Of a stretch of 64,000 nucleotides of DNA, positions 49,914 through 60,618 are shown piece by piece (the first letter of the stretch is position 1; every line of letters starts with the position of its first letter). The stretch lies in assembly GCF_001583415.1 (NCBI RefSeq), contig NZ_CP014475.1:868001-932000 (forward strand), in the 5' to 3' direction. The DNA comes from Mycolicibacterium phlei. GTDB taxonomy: Bacteria > Actinomycetota > Actinomycetes > Mycobacteriales > Mycobacteriaceae. A program made the position numbers and the translations under genes. A model generated the notes under the pieces. That model was not told where the DNA came from. It worked only from the letters and a program-made list of their open reading frames with translations, and did not search any database.

Positions 49914-51044
49914 ATGACCACCGAACGCATAGCCGACCACATCAAGTTCGCCTACTGGGTGCCCAACGTCAGCGGCGGCCTGGTCACCAGCGACATCGAG
50001 CAACGCACCGACTGGGGCTACGACTACAACGTCAAGCTCGCGCAGACCGCCGAGAACAACGGCTTCGAGTACGCGCTGAGCCAGGTGCGCTACGAGGCCA
50101 GCTACGGCGCCGAGTACCAGCACGAGTCGACCAGCTTCAGCCTGGCGCTGTTGCTGGCCACCCAGCGGCTGAAGGTGATCGCCGCGGTGCATCCGGGGCT
50201 GTGGCAGCCGGGCGTGCTGGCCAAGCTGGGCGCCACCGTCGACCACCTGTCCAACGGGCGCTTCGCGGTCAACGTGGTCAGCGGCTGGTTCAAGGACGAG
50301 TTCATCCACCTCGGCGAGCCGTGGCTCGAGCACGACGAGCGCTACCGCCGCAGCGCGGAGTTCCTGCAGGTCCTGCGCAAGATCTGGACCGAGGACGACG
50401 TCGACTTCCGCGGCGACTTCTACCGCATCCACGACTTCACGCTGAAGCCCAAGCCGATCCGCACCCCGGACCGTCCGCACCCCGAGCTGTTCCAGGGCGG
50501 CAACTCCACCGCGGCGCGCCGCAACGGCGGTCTGTACGCCGACTGGTACTTCTCCAACGGCAAGGACTTCGACGGGGTCACCGAGCAGATCGTCGACGTG
50601 CGCGACCACGCCCGCACCGTCGGCCGCGAGGTCAAGTTCGGCCTCAACGGGTTCATCATCGCCCGCGACACCGAAAAAGAAGCGCGCGACGTGCTGCGGG
50701 AGATCATCGAGAAGGCCAACCGCCCCGCGGTGGAGGGGTTCCGCGACGCCGTCCAGCAGGCCGGCAACTCCACCCACGACAAGAAGGGCATGTGGGCCGA
50801 TTCCACGTTCGAGGATCTGGTCCAGTACAACGACGGCTTCCGCACCCAGCTGATCGGCACGCCCGAACAGATCGCCGAACGTATCGCGGCCTACCGCAAA
50901 CGCGGCGTCGATCTGATCCTCGGCGGCTTCCTGCACTTCCAGGAGGAGATCGAGTACTTCGGCGCCAACGTGCTGCCCCTGGTCCGCGAAATCGAGGAGT
51001 CCGAACAGGGTTCGGTCGGCGAGCCCGTGCTGGTCTCGGCCTGA
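49914..51044 (+). CDS. sfnG: Dimethylsulfone monooxygenase-like LLM enzyme (SfnG)
   Basis: 376 residues of the FMNH2-dependent LLM group: IKFAYWVPNVSGGLVTS at the N-terminus, AAVHPGLWQPGVLAKL, RFAVNVVSGWFKDEF and PELFQGGNSTAAR. This combination and length fit SfnG, which turns dimethylsulfone into methanesulfinate for sulfur scavenging. ATG 49914. No reductase is adjacent; the flavin-reductase-like fusion at 28025-28825 is a possible supplier (inference). It is divergent from the LLM gene at 48962-49810, so the KstR-type box lies in the shared spacer. Confidence 0.8.
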   Translation: MTTERIADHIKFAYWVPNVSGGLVTSDIEQRTDWGYDYNVKLAQTAENNGFEYALSQVRYEASYGAEYQHESTSFSLALLLATQRLKVIAAVHPGLWQPGVLAKLGATVDHLSNGRFAVNVVSGWFKDEFIHLGEPWLEHDERYRRSAEFLQVLRKIWTEDDVDFRGDFYRIHDFTLKPKPIRTPDRPHPELFQGGNSTAARRNGGLYADWYFSNGKDFDGVTEQIVDVRDHARTVGREVKFGLNGFIIARDTEKEARDVLREIIEKANRPAVEGFRDAVQQAGNSTHDKKGMWADSTFEDLVQYNDGFRTQLIGTPEQIAERIAAYRKRGVDLILGGFLHFQEEIEYFGANVLPLVREIEESEQGSVGEPVLVSA

Positions 51045-51097
51045 GCGGACGTGCGCTAGCGTGGGTTTTCGAAGCCCGCCCAAGCACAGGAGAGGCC

Positions 51098-52015
51098 ATG
51101 ACCTATCCCTCGGGGAACTACCCCTCAGGACCATCCGGTAGTCCCGGGTACCCGTCCGCACAGCAGGCGCAGACGAACCCGTTCGCCGCGCAGAGCCCGC
51201 AACCGGCCGGCGACGCCCTGGTCAGGCTGCCGCTGTACCTGGCGGCGGTGGTGGCGGCACTCGGCATCGCCGTGTACCTGTCGAGTTTCTTCCCGCTGTT
51301 CACGCTCGAGGCGTCGGACTTCCCGGGGCTCGGCAGCATCAGCGGCAGCTCGTTCGGGCTGGTGCTGGCGGTGCTGACGTCGCTGCTGGCGGGTCTGCTC
51401 GCCGGCGCCAGCCTGCTGCCGCGGCAGACCATCTCGACCGCCGTGTACACCGTGCTGGCGGTCGGGGCGTTCCTGTTCGTCATCGCCGAGGTGATCAACA
51501 AGCCCACCGGCGCGGCCATCGACATCGGGCTCTACCTGATCATCGCGTTCTCGCTGTTCCAGGCGATCTGCGCGGTGGCGGCGCTGCTGTTCGAGTCCGG
51601 CGTCATCACGCCGCCGGCGCCCCGGCCCCGCTACGAGCAGCAGCCCTACGGCCCGCAGTACGGCGCTCCCGGCCCGTACTACGGCCAGCCGCAGGGCCCC
51701 GGCCAGCACCAGGTGCCCGGTCCGCAGCAGCGGCCCGGCTACGGCTACGGCGGCTACCCGGGCGGCCCGGCGACCGGCGGTTTCGCGCCGCAGCAGCAGG
51801 GCGCCCAGCCCGGTCAGCAGGGGCAGCCCGGCCAGCAGGGTCAGCAGTCCGGACCGCCCACCCCGCCGACCGGCTTCCCGGCCTACGGCCAGCCGCCCTC
51901 GGGTTCGGCACCGGGTTCAGCCCCGTCAGGCTCGTCGCCCTCGAGCTCGGCGCCGACGACGCAGGTTCCGGCACAGGGCTCGTCTTCCTCGCAGTCGGGG
52001 CAGTCTTCGTCATAG
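51098..52015 (+). CDS. 34 kDa antigenic protein homologue (Rv0954, DUF5336)
   Basis: 305 residues. Pro/Ser-rich cytoplasmic N-terminus (1-40), four membrane helices (about 43-64, 85-106, 114-133, 143-163) and a long Gln/Gly/Pro/Tyr-rich C-terminal tail (GPQYGAPGPYYGQ, QQGQPGQQGQQ) ending in Ser. Mycobacterial envelope protein with a suggested link to cell division. ATG 51098 with AGGAGAGG upstream. The stop codon lies in the first of three 17-bp repeats before the next gene. Confidence 0.87.
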   Translation: MTYPSGNYPSGPSGSPGYPSAQQAQTNPFAAQSPQPAGDALVRLPLYLAAVVAALGIAVYLSSFFPLFTLEASDFPGLGSISGSSFGLVLAVLTSLLAGLLAGASLLPRQTISTAVYTVLAVGAFLFVIAEVINKPTGAAIDIGLYLIIAFSLFQAICAVAALLFESGVITPPAPRPRYEQQPYGPQYGAPGPYYGQPQGPGQHQVPGPQQRPGYGYGGYPGGPATGGFAPQQQGAQPGQQGQPGQQGQQSGPPTPPTGFPAYGQPPSGSAPGSAPSGSSPSSSAPTTQVPAQGSSSSQSGQSSS

Positions 52016-52062
52016 TCTGTGCCGCGACATAGTCTGAGCCGCGTCCTAGTCTGAGCCGCGCA
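52012..52062 (+). repeat. Three tandem 17-bp repeats carrying -10 like words
   Basis: Units 52012-52028, 52029-52045 and 52046-52062 share (A/C)TAGTCTG(A/T)GCCGCG plus two variable bases and fill the whole gap up to ATG 52063. Each contains TAGTCT, a TANNNT -10 match. The third would start transcription about 4 nt before the ATG. Confidence 0.85.
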
Positions 52063-53511
<1,449 letters not shown>

Positions 53512-53521
53512 GCTGCCAGGC

Positions 53522-54151
53522 GTGCAGCAACCTCTCCGTGTCCCGCCGAAGGTGCCGGCACGGGTCGTGGTGCTGGCCTCCGGCACGGGTTCGCTGCTGC
53601 GTTCGCTGCTGGAGGCCACCGGCGGCGACTACCCGGCGACCATCGTCGCCGTCGGGGTCGACCGGGACTGCCCGGCCGTCGAGATCGCGGCCGCCGCGGG
53701 TGTGCCGTCCTACACCGTGCGGCTGCGGGACTACCCGGACCGCGACGCCTGGGACGCCGCGCTGACCGAGGCCACCGCCGCCTACGAGCCGGACCTGATC
53801 GTCTCCGCCGGATTCATGAAGATCCTTGGCCCGCACTTCCTTTCCCGATACCTGGGCCGGATCATCAACACCCACCCGGCGCTGCTGCCCGCATTCCCGG
53901 GCGCCCACGCGGTGCCGGACGCCCTGGCCTACGGCGTGAAGGTGACCGGGTGCAGCGTGCACCTGGTGGACGCCGGAACCGACACCGGGCCGCTGCTGGC
54001 CCAGGAGGCGGTGCCGGTGCTCGACGATGACGACGAGGCCGCCCTGCACGAGCGGATCAAGGTCGTCGAGCGGCGACTGTTGGTCGACGTACTGGCCGCG
54101 GTGGCGACCCGCGGCGTGACCTGGAGCGGACGAAAGGCGACCATAGGATGA
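53522..54151 (+). CDS. purN: Phosphoribosylglycinamide formyltransferase
   Basis: 209 residues. The N-terminal nucleotide-binding part begins [12 protein letters not shown]. The catalytic Asn-His-Asp set is seen in [13 protein letters not shown] and [11 protein letters not shown]. Transfers formyl from 10-formyl-THF to GAR in purine synthesis. GTG 53522. A TAGGCT -10 element (53509-53514) includes the stop codon of the preceding gene and predicts an almost leaderless mRNA. The end overlaps purH by ATGA. Confidence 0.96.
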   Translation: MQQPLRVPPKVPARVVVLASGTGSLLRSLLEATGGDYPATIVAVGVDRDCPAVEIAAAAGVPSYTVRLRDYPDRDAWDAALTEATAAYEPDLIVSAGFMKILGPHFLSRYLGRIINTHPALLPAFPGAHAVPDALAYGVKVTGCSVHLVDAGTDTGPLLAQEAVPVLDDDDEAALHERIKVVERRLLVDVLAAVATRGVTWSGRKATIG

Positions 54152-55713
54152 GTGCGAAACGGTCAATCCAGCGCGCCCTGATCAGCGTGTATGACAAGAC
54201 CAACCTGATCGAGCTGGCCCGCGGCCTGCACGACGCCGGCGTCGAGATCGTCTCGACCGGGTCGACCGCGAAAACCATTGCCGACAAAGGCATCCCGGTC
54301 ACCCCGGTGGAGTTCGTCACCGGCTTCCCGGAGATCCTCGACGGCCGGGTCAAGACGCTGCACCCGCGCATCCACGGCGGCCTGCTCGCCGACTCCCGCA
54401 ACCCCGCGCACGTCAAGGCGCTGCAGGCCCACGACATCGCGCCGTTCGACCTGCTGGTGGTGAACCTCTACCCGTTCAGCGAGACCGTCGCCTCCGGGGC
54501 CAGCGAGGACGAGTGCGTCGAGCAGATCGACATCGGCGGCCCGGCCATGGTGCGCGCCGCCGCCAAGAACCACGCCACCGTCGCCGTCGTCGTCGACCCG
54601 CTGGGTTACGACGGGGTGCTCGCCGCGGTGCGCTCCGGCGGGTTCACGCTCGAGGAGCGCAAGCGGCTGGCGTCGCTGGCGTTCCGGCACACCGCCGAGT
54701 ACGACGTGGCCGTCGCCACCTGGATGGGATCGACGCTGGCGCCCGAGGAGGACGCGCCCGCGGCGCTGCCGCAGTGGGTGGGCGCCACCTGGAAGCGCAC
54801 CGCCGTGCTGCGCTACGGCGAGAACCCGCACCAGCAGGCCGCGCTGTACCGCAACGACGCCGAGTGGCCGGGCCTGGCGCAGGCCGAGCAGCTGCACGGC
54901 AAGGAGATGTCCTACAACAACTACACCGACGCCGACGCCGCCTGGCGGGCCGCGTTCGACCACGAGGACATCTGCGTGGCGATCATCAAGCACGCCAACC
55001 CGTGCGGCATCGCGATCTCGTCGACCTCGGTGGCCGACGCGCACCGCAAGGCCCACGCCTGCGACCCGCTGTCGGCGTTCGGCGGGGTGATCGCGGCGAA
55101 CACCACCGTCAGCGTGGAGATGGCCGAGACCGTCGCCGACATCTTCACCGAGGTGATCGTCGCGCCGGCCTACGAGCCCGGCGCGGTGGAGGTGCTGAGC
55201 CGCAAGAAGAACATCCGGGTGCTGGTGGCCTCCGAGCCCGCGGTCGGCGGCACCGAGTTCCGCCAGGTCAGCGGCGGCCTGCTGGTGCAGCAGCGCGACG
55301 AGTTCACCGCCCCCGGCGACGACCCGGCCAACTGGACGCTGGCCACCGGCGAACCCGCCGACCCGGCGACGCTGGCGGACCTGAAGTTCGCGTGGCGGGC
55401 CTGCCGCGCGGTGAAGTCCAACGCGATCGTGGTGGCCGCCGACGGCGCCACCGTCGGCGTCGGCATGGGCCAGGTCAACCGCGTCGACGCCGCCCGGCTG
55501 GCCGTGCAGCGCGCCGGTGACCGGGTGCGCGGCGCCGTCGCCGCCTCCGATGCGTTCTTCCCGTTCCCCGACGGGCTGGAGGTGCTCATCGAGGCCGGGG
55601 TGAAGGCCGTCGTGCATCCGGGCGGATCGGTGCGCGACGAGGAGGTCACGGCGGCCGCCGCCAAGGCGGGCATCACGCTGTACCTCACCGGCGCCCGCCA
55701 CTTCGCGCACTGA
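54148..55713 (+). CDS. purH: Bifunctional AICAR transformylase / IMP cyclohydrolase
   Basis: 521 residues. N-terminal IMP cyclohydrolase domain ([38 protein letters not shown]) and C-terminal AICAR formyltransferase domain ([26 protein letters not shown] with Lys-His). It carries out the last two steps to IMP. ATG overlaps the purN stop, so both are co-translated. Followed by a terminator-like hairpin. Confidence 0.97.
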   Translation: MSAKRSIQRALISVYDKTNLIELARGLHDAGVEIVSTGSTAKTIADKGIPVTPVEFVTGFPEILDGRVKTLHPRIHGGLLADSRNPAHVKALQAHDIAPFDLLVVNLYPFSETVASGASEDECVEQIDIGGPAMVRAAAKNHATVAVVVDPLGYDGVLAAVRSGGFTLEERKRLASLAFRHTAEYDVAVATWMGSTLAPEEDAPAALPQWVGATWKRTAVLRYGENPHQQAALYRNDAEWPGLAQAEQLHGKEMSYNNYTDADAAWRAAFDHEDICVAIIKHANPCGIAISSTSVADAHRKAHACDPLSAFGGVIAANTTVSVEMAETVADIFTEVIVAPAYEPGAVEVLSRKKNIRVLVASEPAVGGTEFRQVSGGLLVQQRDEFTAPGDDPANWTLATGEPADPATLADLKFAWRACRAVKSNAIVVAADGATVGVGMGQVNRVDAARLAVQRAGDRVRGAVAASDAFFPFPDGLEVLIEAGVKAVVHPGGSVRDEEVTAAAAKAGITLYLTGARHFAH

Positions 55714-55720
55714 CCTCTCC

Positions 55721-55755
55721 GCGCCGAACGTGGGTTACCCGCACGCGTTCGGCGC
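55721..55755 (+). terminator. Terminator-like hairpin after purH
   Basis: 10-bp arms GCGCCGAACG (55721-55730) and CGTTCGGCGC (55746-55755); the loop itself contains GGGT/ACCC. No clear U-tract. Confidence 0.65.
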
Positions 55756-55807
55756 CTCAGGCGTGCATTAAGCCCACACTCGGCCGCCACACGTCGGCGC
55801 AGTTGCG

Positions 55808-55813
55808 TAACTT
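55808..55813 (+). promoter_or_regulatory. -10 element of the MoxR-type gene
   Basis: TAACTT, with +1 predicted at 55820, the first base of the second GTG of GTGGTG. This indicates a leaderless mRNA and selects 55820 as start. Confidence 0.6.
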
Positions 55814-55819
55814 GGAGTG

Positions 55820-57205
55820 GTGACCCAACCGCAAGATCTACCTCGCACCGTCGGCGAGTTGAAGGCGTCCGGCCACCGTGAGCGCGGCGTCAAGGAGGAA
55901 ATCCGGGAGAACCTGCTCGCCGCGCTGGCCCAGGGCGTTGACCCGTGGCCCGGCATCTTCGGGTTCGAGAACACCGTGCTCCCGCAGCTCGAGCGTGCGC
56001 TGATCGCCGGGCACGACGTGGTGCTGCTCGGTGAGCGCGGCCAGGGCAAGACGCGGTTGCTGCGCGCGCTGGTCAACCTGCTCGACGAGTGGACCCCGGT
56101 GATCGCCGGCTCCGAGCTCGGCGAGCATCCCTACAGCCCGATCACCCCCGAGTCGATTCGTCGCGCCGCCGACTCCGGCGACGACCTGCCGGTGGCCTGG
56201 AAACACCGCAGCGAGCGCTACACCGAGAAGCTGGCCACCCCCGACACCAGCGTCGCCGACCTGGTCGGCGACATCGACCCGGTCAAGGTGGCCGAGGGTC
56301 GCAGCCTCGGCGACCCGGAGACCATCGCCTACGGCCTGATCCCGCGGGCGCACCGCGGCATCGTCGCCATCAACGAGCTGCCCGACCTCGCCGAGCGCAT
56401 CCAGGTCGCGATGCTCAACGTGATGGAGGAGCGCGACATCCAGGTGCGCGGCTACACGCTGCGGCTGCCGCTGGACGTGTTCGTCGTCGCCAGCGCCAAC
56501 CCCGAGGACTACACCAACCGCGGCCGGATCATCACCCCGCTCAAGGACCGGTTCGGCGCGGAGATCCGCACCCACTACCCGTACGAGCTGGAGGCAGAGG
56601 TCGCGGTCATCAAGCAGGAGGCGCACCTGGCCGCCGAGGTGCCCGAGTACCTGCTGCACGTGCTGGCCCGGTTCACCCGCTATCTGCGCGAGTCCCGCTC
56701 GATCGACCAGCGTTCGGGTGTGTCGGCGCGGTTCGCGATCGCCGCCGCCGAGACCGTCGCCGCCGCGGCCCGGCACCGTTCGACCATCCTCGGTGAGGAG
56801 GACCCGGTGGCCCGCGTGGTGGACCTGGGCACCGTCGTCGACGTGCTGCGCGGCAAGCTCGAGTTCGAGACCGGCGAGGAGGGCCGCGAGCAGGCCGTGC
56901 TGGAGCACCTGCTGCGCCGCGCCACCGCCGACACCGCGCAGCGGTTGCTCGGCGGCATCGACGTCGGGCCGCTGGTGGTGGCGATCGAGAACGGTTCGGC
57001 GGTGACCACCGGTGAGCGGATCTCGGCGCGCGACGTGCTGGCCGCGGTGCCGGAGGTGCCCGCGATCGCCGAGATCCAGCAGCGGCTGCAGGCGACGACC
57101 GACGGGCAGCGCGCCGCGGCGGTGGAGCTGGCGCTGGAGGCGCTGTATCTGGCCAAACGCATCGACAAGGTGTCCTCCGAAGGCGGCGAAACCGTCTATG
57201 GCTAG
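55820..57205 (+). CDS. MoxR/Mg-chelatase-type AAA+ ATPase (Rv0958)
   Basis: 461 residues. Walker A GERGQGKTR, Walker B-like IVAINELPDL, sensor segment VVASANPEDYTNRGR. Belongs to the AAA+ group that works with VWA-domain proteins, as magnesium chelatase ChlI does with ChlD and MoxR with its partners; here a chaperone or activation role is more likely than chelation because no tetrapyrrole genes are near. It overlaps the VWA gene by 8 bp. Confidence 0.9.
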   Translation: MTQPQDLPRTVGELKASGHRERGVKEEIRENLLAALAQGVDPWPGIFGFENTVLPQLERALIAGHDVVLLGERGQGKTRLLRALVNLLDEWTPVIAGSELGEHPYSPITPESIRRAADSGDDLPVAWKHRSERYTEKLATPDTSVADLVGDIDPVKVAEGRSLGDPETIAYGLIPRAHRGIVAINELPDLAERIQVAMLNVMEERDIQVRGYTLRLPLDVFVVASANPEDYTNRGRIITPLKDRFGAEIRTHYPYELEAEVAVIKQEAHLAAEVPEYLLHVLARFTRYLRESRSIDQRSGVSARFAIAAAETVAAAARHRSTILGEEDPVARVVDLGTVVDVLRGKLEFETGEEGREQAVLEHLLRRATADTAQRLLGGIDVGPLVVAIENGSAVTTGERISARDVLAAVPEVPAIAEIQQRLQATTDGQRAAAVELALEALYLAKRIDKVSSEGGETVYG

Positions 57206-59216
57206 GCCGGGCGGGCGGTCCTCGCGGTACTCGCGCTACACCGGCGGGCCCGACCCGCTGGCACCGCCGATCGATCTGCGCGAGGCGCTCGAGCAGATCG
57301 GCCAGGACGTCATGGAGGGCAGCTCGCCGCGGCGCGCCCTGCAGGAGCTGCTGCGGCGCGGCACCAAGAACATGCGCGGCGCCGACCAGCTCGCCGCCGA
57401 GGCCAACCGGCGGCGTCGGGAACTGTTGCAGCGCAACAATCTCGACGGCACCCTCGCCGAGATCAAGAAGCTGCTCGACGAGGCCGTGCTGGCCGAGCGC
57501 AAGGAACTCGCCCGCGCGCTCGACGACGACGCCCGCTTCAACGAGATGCGCATCGAGTCGCTGCCCACCTCGCCCGCCAAGGCCGTCCAGGAGCTCTCCG
57601 ACTACGACTGGCGCTCGGCGGAGGCGCGGCAGAAGTACGAGCAGATCAAGGATCTGCTCGGCCGCGAACTGCTCGACCAGCGGTTCGCCGGGATGAAGCA
57701 GGCGCTGGAGAACGCCACCGATGAGGACCGTCAGCGCGTCAACGACATGCTCGACGACCTCAACGACCTGCTGGACAAACATTCAAGAGGACAGGATTCC
57801 CCAGAAGACTTTCAAAACTTCATGGCCAAGCACGGCGAGTTCTTCCCGGAGAACCCGCGCAACGTCGAGGAGCTGCTCGACTCGCTGGCCAAGCGGGCCG
57901 CCGCCGCGCAGCGGTTCCGCAACAGCCTGTCGGCTGAGCAGCGCGCGGAGCTGGATGCGTTGGCGCAGCAGGCATTCGGGTCCCCGTCGCTGATGAACGC
58001 GCTGAACCGGCTGGACGCGCACCTGCAGGCGGCACGGCCGGGGGAGGACTGGACCGGCTCGGAACGGTTCTCCGGCGACGACCCGCTCGGTATGGGGGAG
58101 GGCGCGCAGGCGCTGGCCGACATCGCCGAGCTCGAGCAGCTCGCCGAGGCGCTGTCGCAGAGCTACGCCGGGGCGACGATGGAGGACGTCGACCTCGACA
58201 TGCTGGCCCGCCAGCTCGGCGACGACGCCGCCGTCGACGCGCGCACCCTGGCCGAGTTGGAACGCGCGCTGATGGACCAGGGTTTCCTCGACCGCGGCTC
58301 CGACGGCCAGTGGCGGCTGTCGCCCAAGGCCATGCGGCAACTCGGCCAGACCGCGTTACGTGATGTGGCACAACAACTCTCGGGACGACACGGGGAGCGT
58401 GACACCCGGCGCGCGGGGGCGGCAGGCGAGCTGACCGGCGCCACCCGGCCGTGGGCGTTCGGCGACACCGAACCGTGGAATGTCACCCGTACCCTGACCA
58501 ACGCGGTGCTGCGGCAGGCCGGCACCGGGGTGGCCGAGCGGCCGATCCGGTTCAGCGTCGAGGACGTCGAGATCTCCGAGACCGAGACCCGCACCCAGGC
58601 CGCGGTGGCGCTGCTGGTGGACACCTCGTTCTCGATGGTGATGGAGGGCCGCTGGCTGCCGATGAAGCGCACGGCGCTGGCGCTCAACCATCTCATCAGC
58701 ACCCGGTTTCGGTCGGATGCGTTGCAGATCATCGCGTTCGGCCGCTACGCCCGCACGGTCACCGCGGCCGAGCTGACCGGGCTGGAGGGCGTCTACGAAC
58801 AGGGTACCAATCTGCACCATGCGCTCGCCCTGGCGGCGCGGCACCTGCGTCGTCACCCCAACGCGCAGCCGGTGGTCCTGATCGTCACCGACGGGGAGCC
58901 GACCGCGCACCTGGAGCACTACGCGGCCGACGAGGGGGGTGCGCGATCCGATTCGGGGGCTCAGTCGCCGGCGGTGTTCTTCGACTATCCGCCGCACCCG
59001 CGCACCATCGCGCACACCGTCAAGGGCCTCGACGAGGTGGCCGCGCTGGGCGCGCAGATCACGATCTTCCGGCTGGGCAACGATCCCGGCCTGGCCCGGT
59101 TCATCGACCAGGTGGCCCGGCGGGTGGAGGGACGGGTGGTCGAGCCCGACCTCGACGGGCTGGGTGCCGCGGTGGTCGGCGACTACCTGCGGTCGCGCCG
59201 CCGCAGGACTAGATAA
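57198..59216 (+). CDS. VWA-domain protein, partner of the MoxR-type ATPase (Rv0959)
   Basis: 672 residues. Long charged helical N-terminal region (about 25-440) with coiled-coil-like heptads (RRELLQRNNLDGTLAEIKKLLDEA, split by short gaps), then a C-terminal VWA domain with the MIDAS motif DTSFSM and the later Thr/Asp positions in EQGTNLHH and VTDGEPT. It likely binds a metal-dependent partner and is remodelled by the adjacent ATPase. ATG 57198 lies in the last 8 bp of that gene. A short segment around 57775-57830 has lower GC than its surroundings. Confidence 0.88.
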   Translation: MARPGGRSSRYSRYTGGPDPLAPPIDLREALEQIGQDVMEGSSPRRALQELLRRGTKNMRGADQLAAEANRRRRELLQRNNLDGTLAEIKKLLDEAVLAERKELARALDDDARFNEMRIESLPTSPAKAVQELSDYDWRSAEARQKYEQIKDLLGRELLDQRFAGMKQALENATDEDRQRVNDMLDDLNDLLDKHSRGQDSPEDFQNFMAKHGEFFPENPRNVEELLDSLAKRAAAAQRFRNSLSAEQRAELDALAQQAFGSPSLMNALNRLDAHLQAARPGEDWTGSERFSGDDPLGMGEGAQALADIAELEQLAEALSQSYAGATMEDVDLDMLARQLGDDAAVDARTLAELERALMDQGFLDRGSDGQWRLSPKAMRQLGQTALRDVAQQLSGRHGERDTRRAGAAGELTGATRPWAFGDTEPWNVTRTLTNAVLRQAGTGVAERPIRFSVEDVEISETETRTQAAVALLVDTSFSMVMEGRWLPMKRTALALNHLISTRFRSDALQIIAFGRYARTVTAAELTGLEGVYEQGTNLHHALALAARHLRRHPNAQPVVLIVTDGEPTAHLEHYAADEGGARSDSGAQSPAVFFDYPPHPRTIAHTVKGLDEVAALGAQITIFRLGNDPGLARFIDQVARRVEGRVVEPDLDGLGAAVVGDYLRSRRRRTR

Positions 59217-59235
59217 CGGGGCTAGACAAGAGGGG

Positions 59236-59817
59236 CTAGCTGGGCTTGCGCTTCTTGCGTTTGACGCCGACGCTGCCGCCCAGCGAGAAACCGCGGATGC
59301 GCACCAGCGGCGCCCCCGGCACCCCCTCGCCCTGCACCGCCTGGTCGAAGGTGCCCATCACGCCGATGCCGCGCAGGTCGACGTTGACCTCCGGCGGCAC
59401 CAGGATCGTCTGGCCACCGAAGATCGAGTACGCGCGGATGTCCACCTCCGGCGAGGTGAAGTCGGCGTAGCGCAGGTCGATCACGCCGCCGCCGAACAGC
59501 GCGAAAGTCGTCATCCGCTTCGGCACGTTCCAGCGGCCACGGCGCTCGAAGCCGCTCATGATCGCCAGCAGCACTGTCTTGGGCGCCGGATGCAGAGTGC
59601 CGCCGCTGCGGCTGCGGGTGATGGCACCGGGCAGATCGGCCGACAGCTTCTCGAGTTCCTCGTAGGTCTGGGCCGCATACGCCTTGGTCAACCGCTGCTC
59701 GTACTCGTCGAGCTGGAGCCGGCCCTGCGCGGCGGCGTCAGTGAGCAGCTGCGCCACCTGAATTCGATCGGTGTCGGCCGCTCGTGTCGAACCGTTCCGC
59801 GACGCTGGAGTGCTCAT
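59236..59817 (-). CDS. DUF1707 protein with LiaF-like C-terminal domain (Rv0966c-like)
   Basis: 193 residues. The N-terminal DUF1707 (DTDRIQVAQLLTDAAAQGRLQLDEYEQRL) is a helical motif common in actinobacterial proteins. The C-terminal half is a beta-helix-like cell-wall-active-antibiotic-response domain (ALFGGGVIDLRYADF, SIFGGQTILVPPEVNV), ending in a basic KRKKRK tail. No membrane helix. Envelope-stress sensing is inferred from relatives. Confidence 0.83.
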   Translation of the reverse strand: MSTPASRNGSTRAADTDRIQVAQLLTDAAAQGRLQLDEYEQRLTKAYAAQTYEELEKLSADLPGAITRSRSGGTLHPAPKTVLLAIMSGFERRGRWNVPKRMTTFALFGGGVIDLRYADFTSPEVDIRAYSIFGGQTILVPPEVNVDLRGIGVMGTFDQAVQGEGVPGAPLVRIRGFSLGGSVGVKRKKRKPS

Positions 59818-59958
59818 CGACTACGAGCCTACGACTTACCCCGGCACATGCAAGATGCTTGTCCAAACTGTGCCATTGGGATGCTGAGCGAAGCCGCTAG
59901 CTGACCAAAGCATCGGCAATCGCGGGGCGCTGTCCGCGCCCCGCAGCCGAATCCGGGT

Positions 59959-60333
59959 TCAGGGCAGCCGCGGGCCGCTCAGGAAGTTGCCGACGCTGTT
60001 CTTGAACGTGTTCAGCTGATCCTTGATGCCCAGCCCGCTGCGATTGCCTTTGCTGTCCATCCGGCCGTTGATGAAGATATCGAGCTGGTTGGCCGGGTTG
60101 ACGGAGTCCGCGAACGTCCCGAGGTTTGCGACCGGGTCGACGGAGGCGGCGAACGTCCCGAGGTTCGCGACGGGGTCGATGGAACCCACGAACGTCCCGA
60201 TCTGGTCCCGCACCACGCAGGTGATCGCCGGCGAGCAGTCGGCCTCGGCCGAGGCGGGCGCAGCGAGGGTCAGTCCGGTTGCACCGAGCGCCCCGACGAC
60301 GCCGGCGACGCCTGCAAGCAGAGCACGCTTCAT
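59959..60333 (-). CDS. Small secreted protein with 13-residue tandem repeats
   Basis: 124 residues. Signal peptide ending PASAEA, a Cys pair (DCSPAITC), then three tandem 13-residue units (GTFVGSIDPVANL, GTFAASVDPVANL, GTFADSVNPANQL) and a C-terminal tail (LNTFKNSVGNFLSG). The repeats give amphipathic helices. Of two adjacent ATGs, 60333 has AAAGGA at correct spacing; 60336 is the alternative. No family known. It may be an exported adhesin-like or cell-wall protein (inference). Confidence 0.72.
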   Translation of the reverse strand: MKRALLAGVAGVVGALGATGLTLAAPASAEADCSPAITCVVRDQIGTFVGSIDPVANLGTFAASVDPVANLGTFADSVNPANQLDIFINGRMDSKGNRSGLGIKDQLNTFKNSVGNFLSGPRLP

Positions 60334-60336
60334 CAT

Positions 60337-60618
60337 TGATCCTTTGTAAATTCAGCGAACGATCGTCGCCTTCTATGCAATCAGCTTAACGCAGAATCGC
60401 GGGCGTCCGGCAGTTGAAAACGTGACTTTATTAACGTAAATGTAATAATGTGACGCACCCGACGGTCGGGTCGCTTATGTGCAGGCCGAAGGTGTGGCTC
60501 CGGGTCTAGATGCGCCGAGGGAGGAGCCGGTCCGGAGCGGATCGGGCGGGGCGGCGACGGAGGTCGAGTGGGGCCGTCGCGGGTGTCCAGGATCTCTCGC
60601 AGCAAACTTTTCGACGGT
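60337..60618. other. 282-bp intergenic region
   Basis: No convincing gene. It contains an AT-rich patch at 60425-60450 with inverted repeat TTATTA (60428-60433) / TAATAA (60443-60448), flanked on both sides by GTGAC; this could be an operator or upstream promoter region for the secreted protein gene. The remainder (60480-60618) is GC-rich without recognised structure. Confidence 0.5.
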
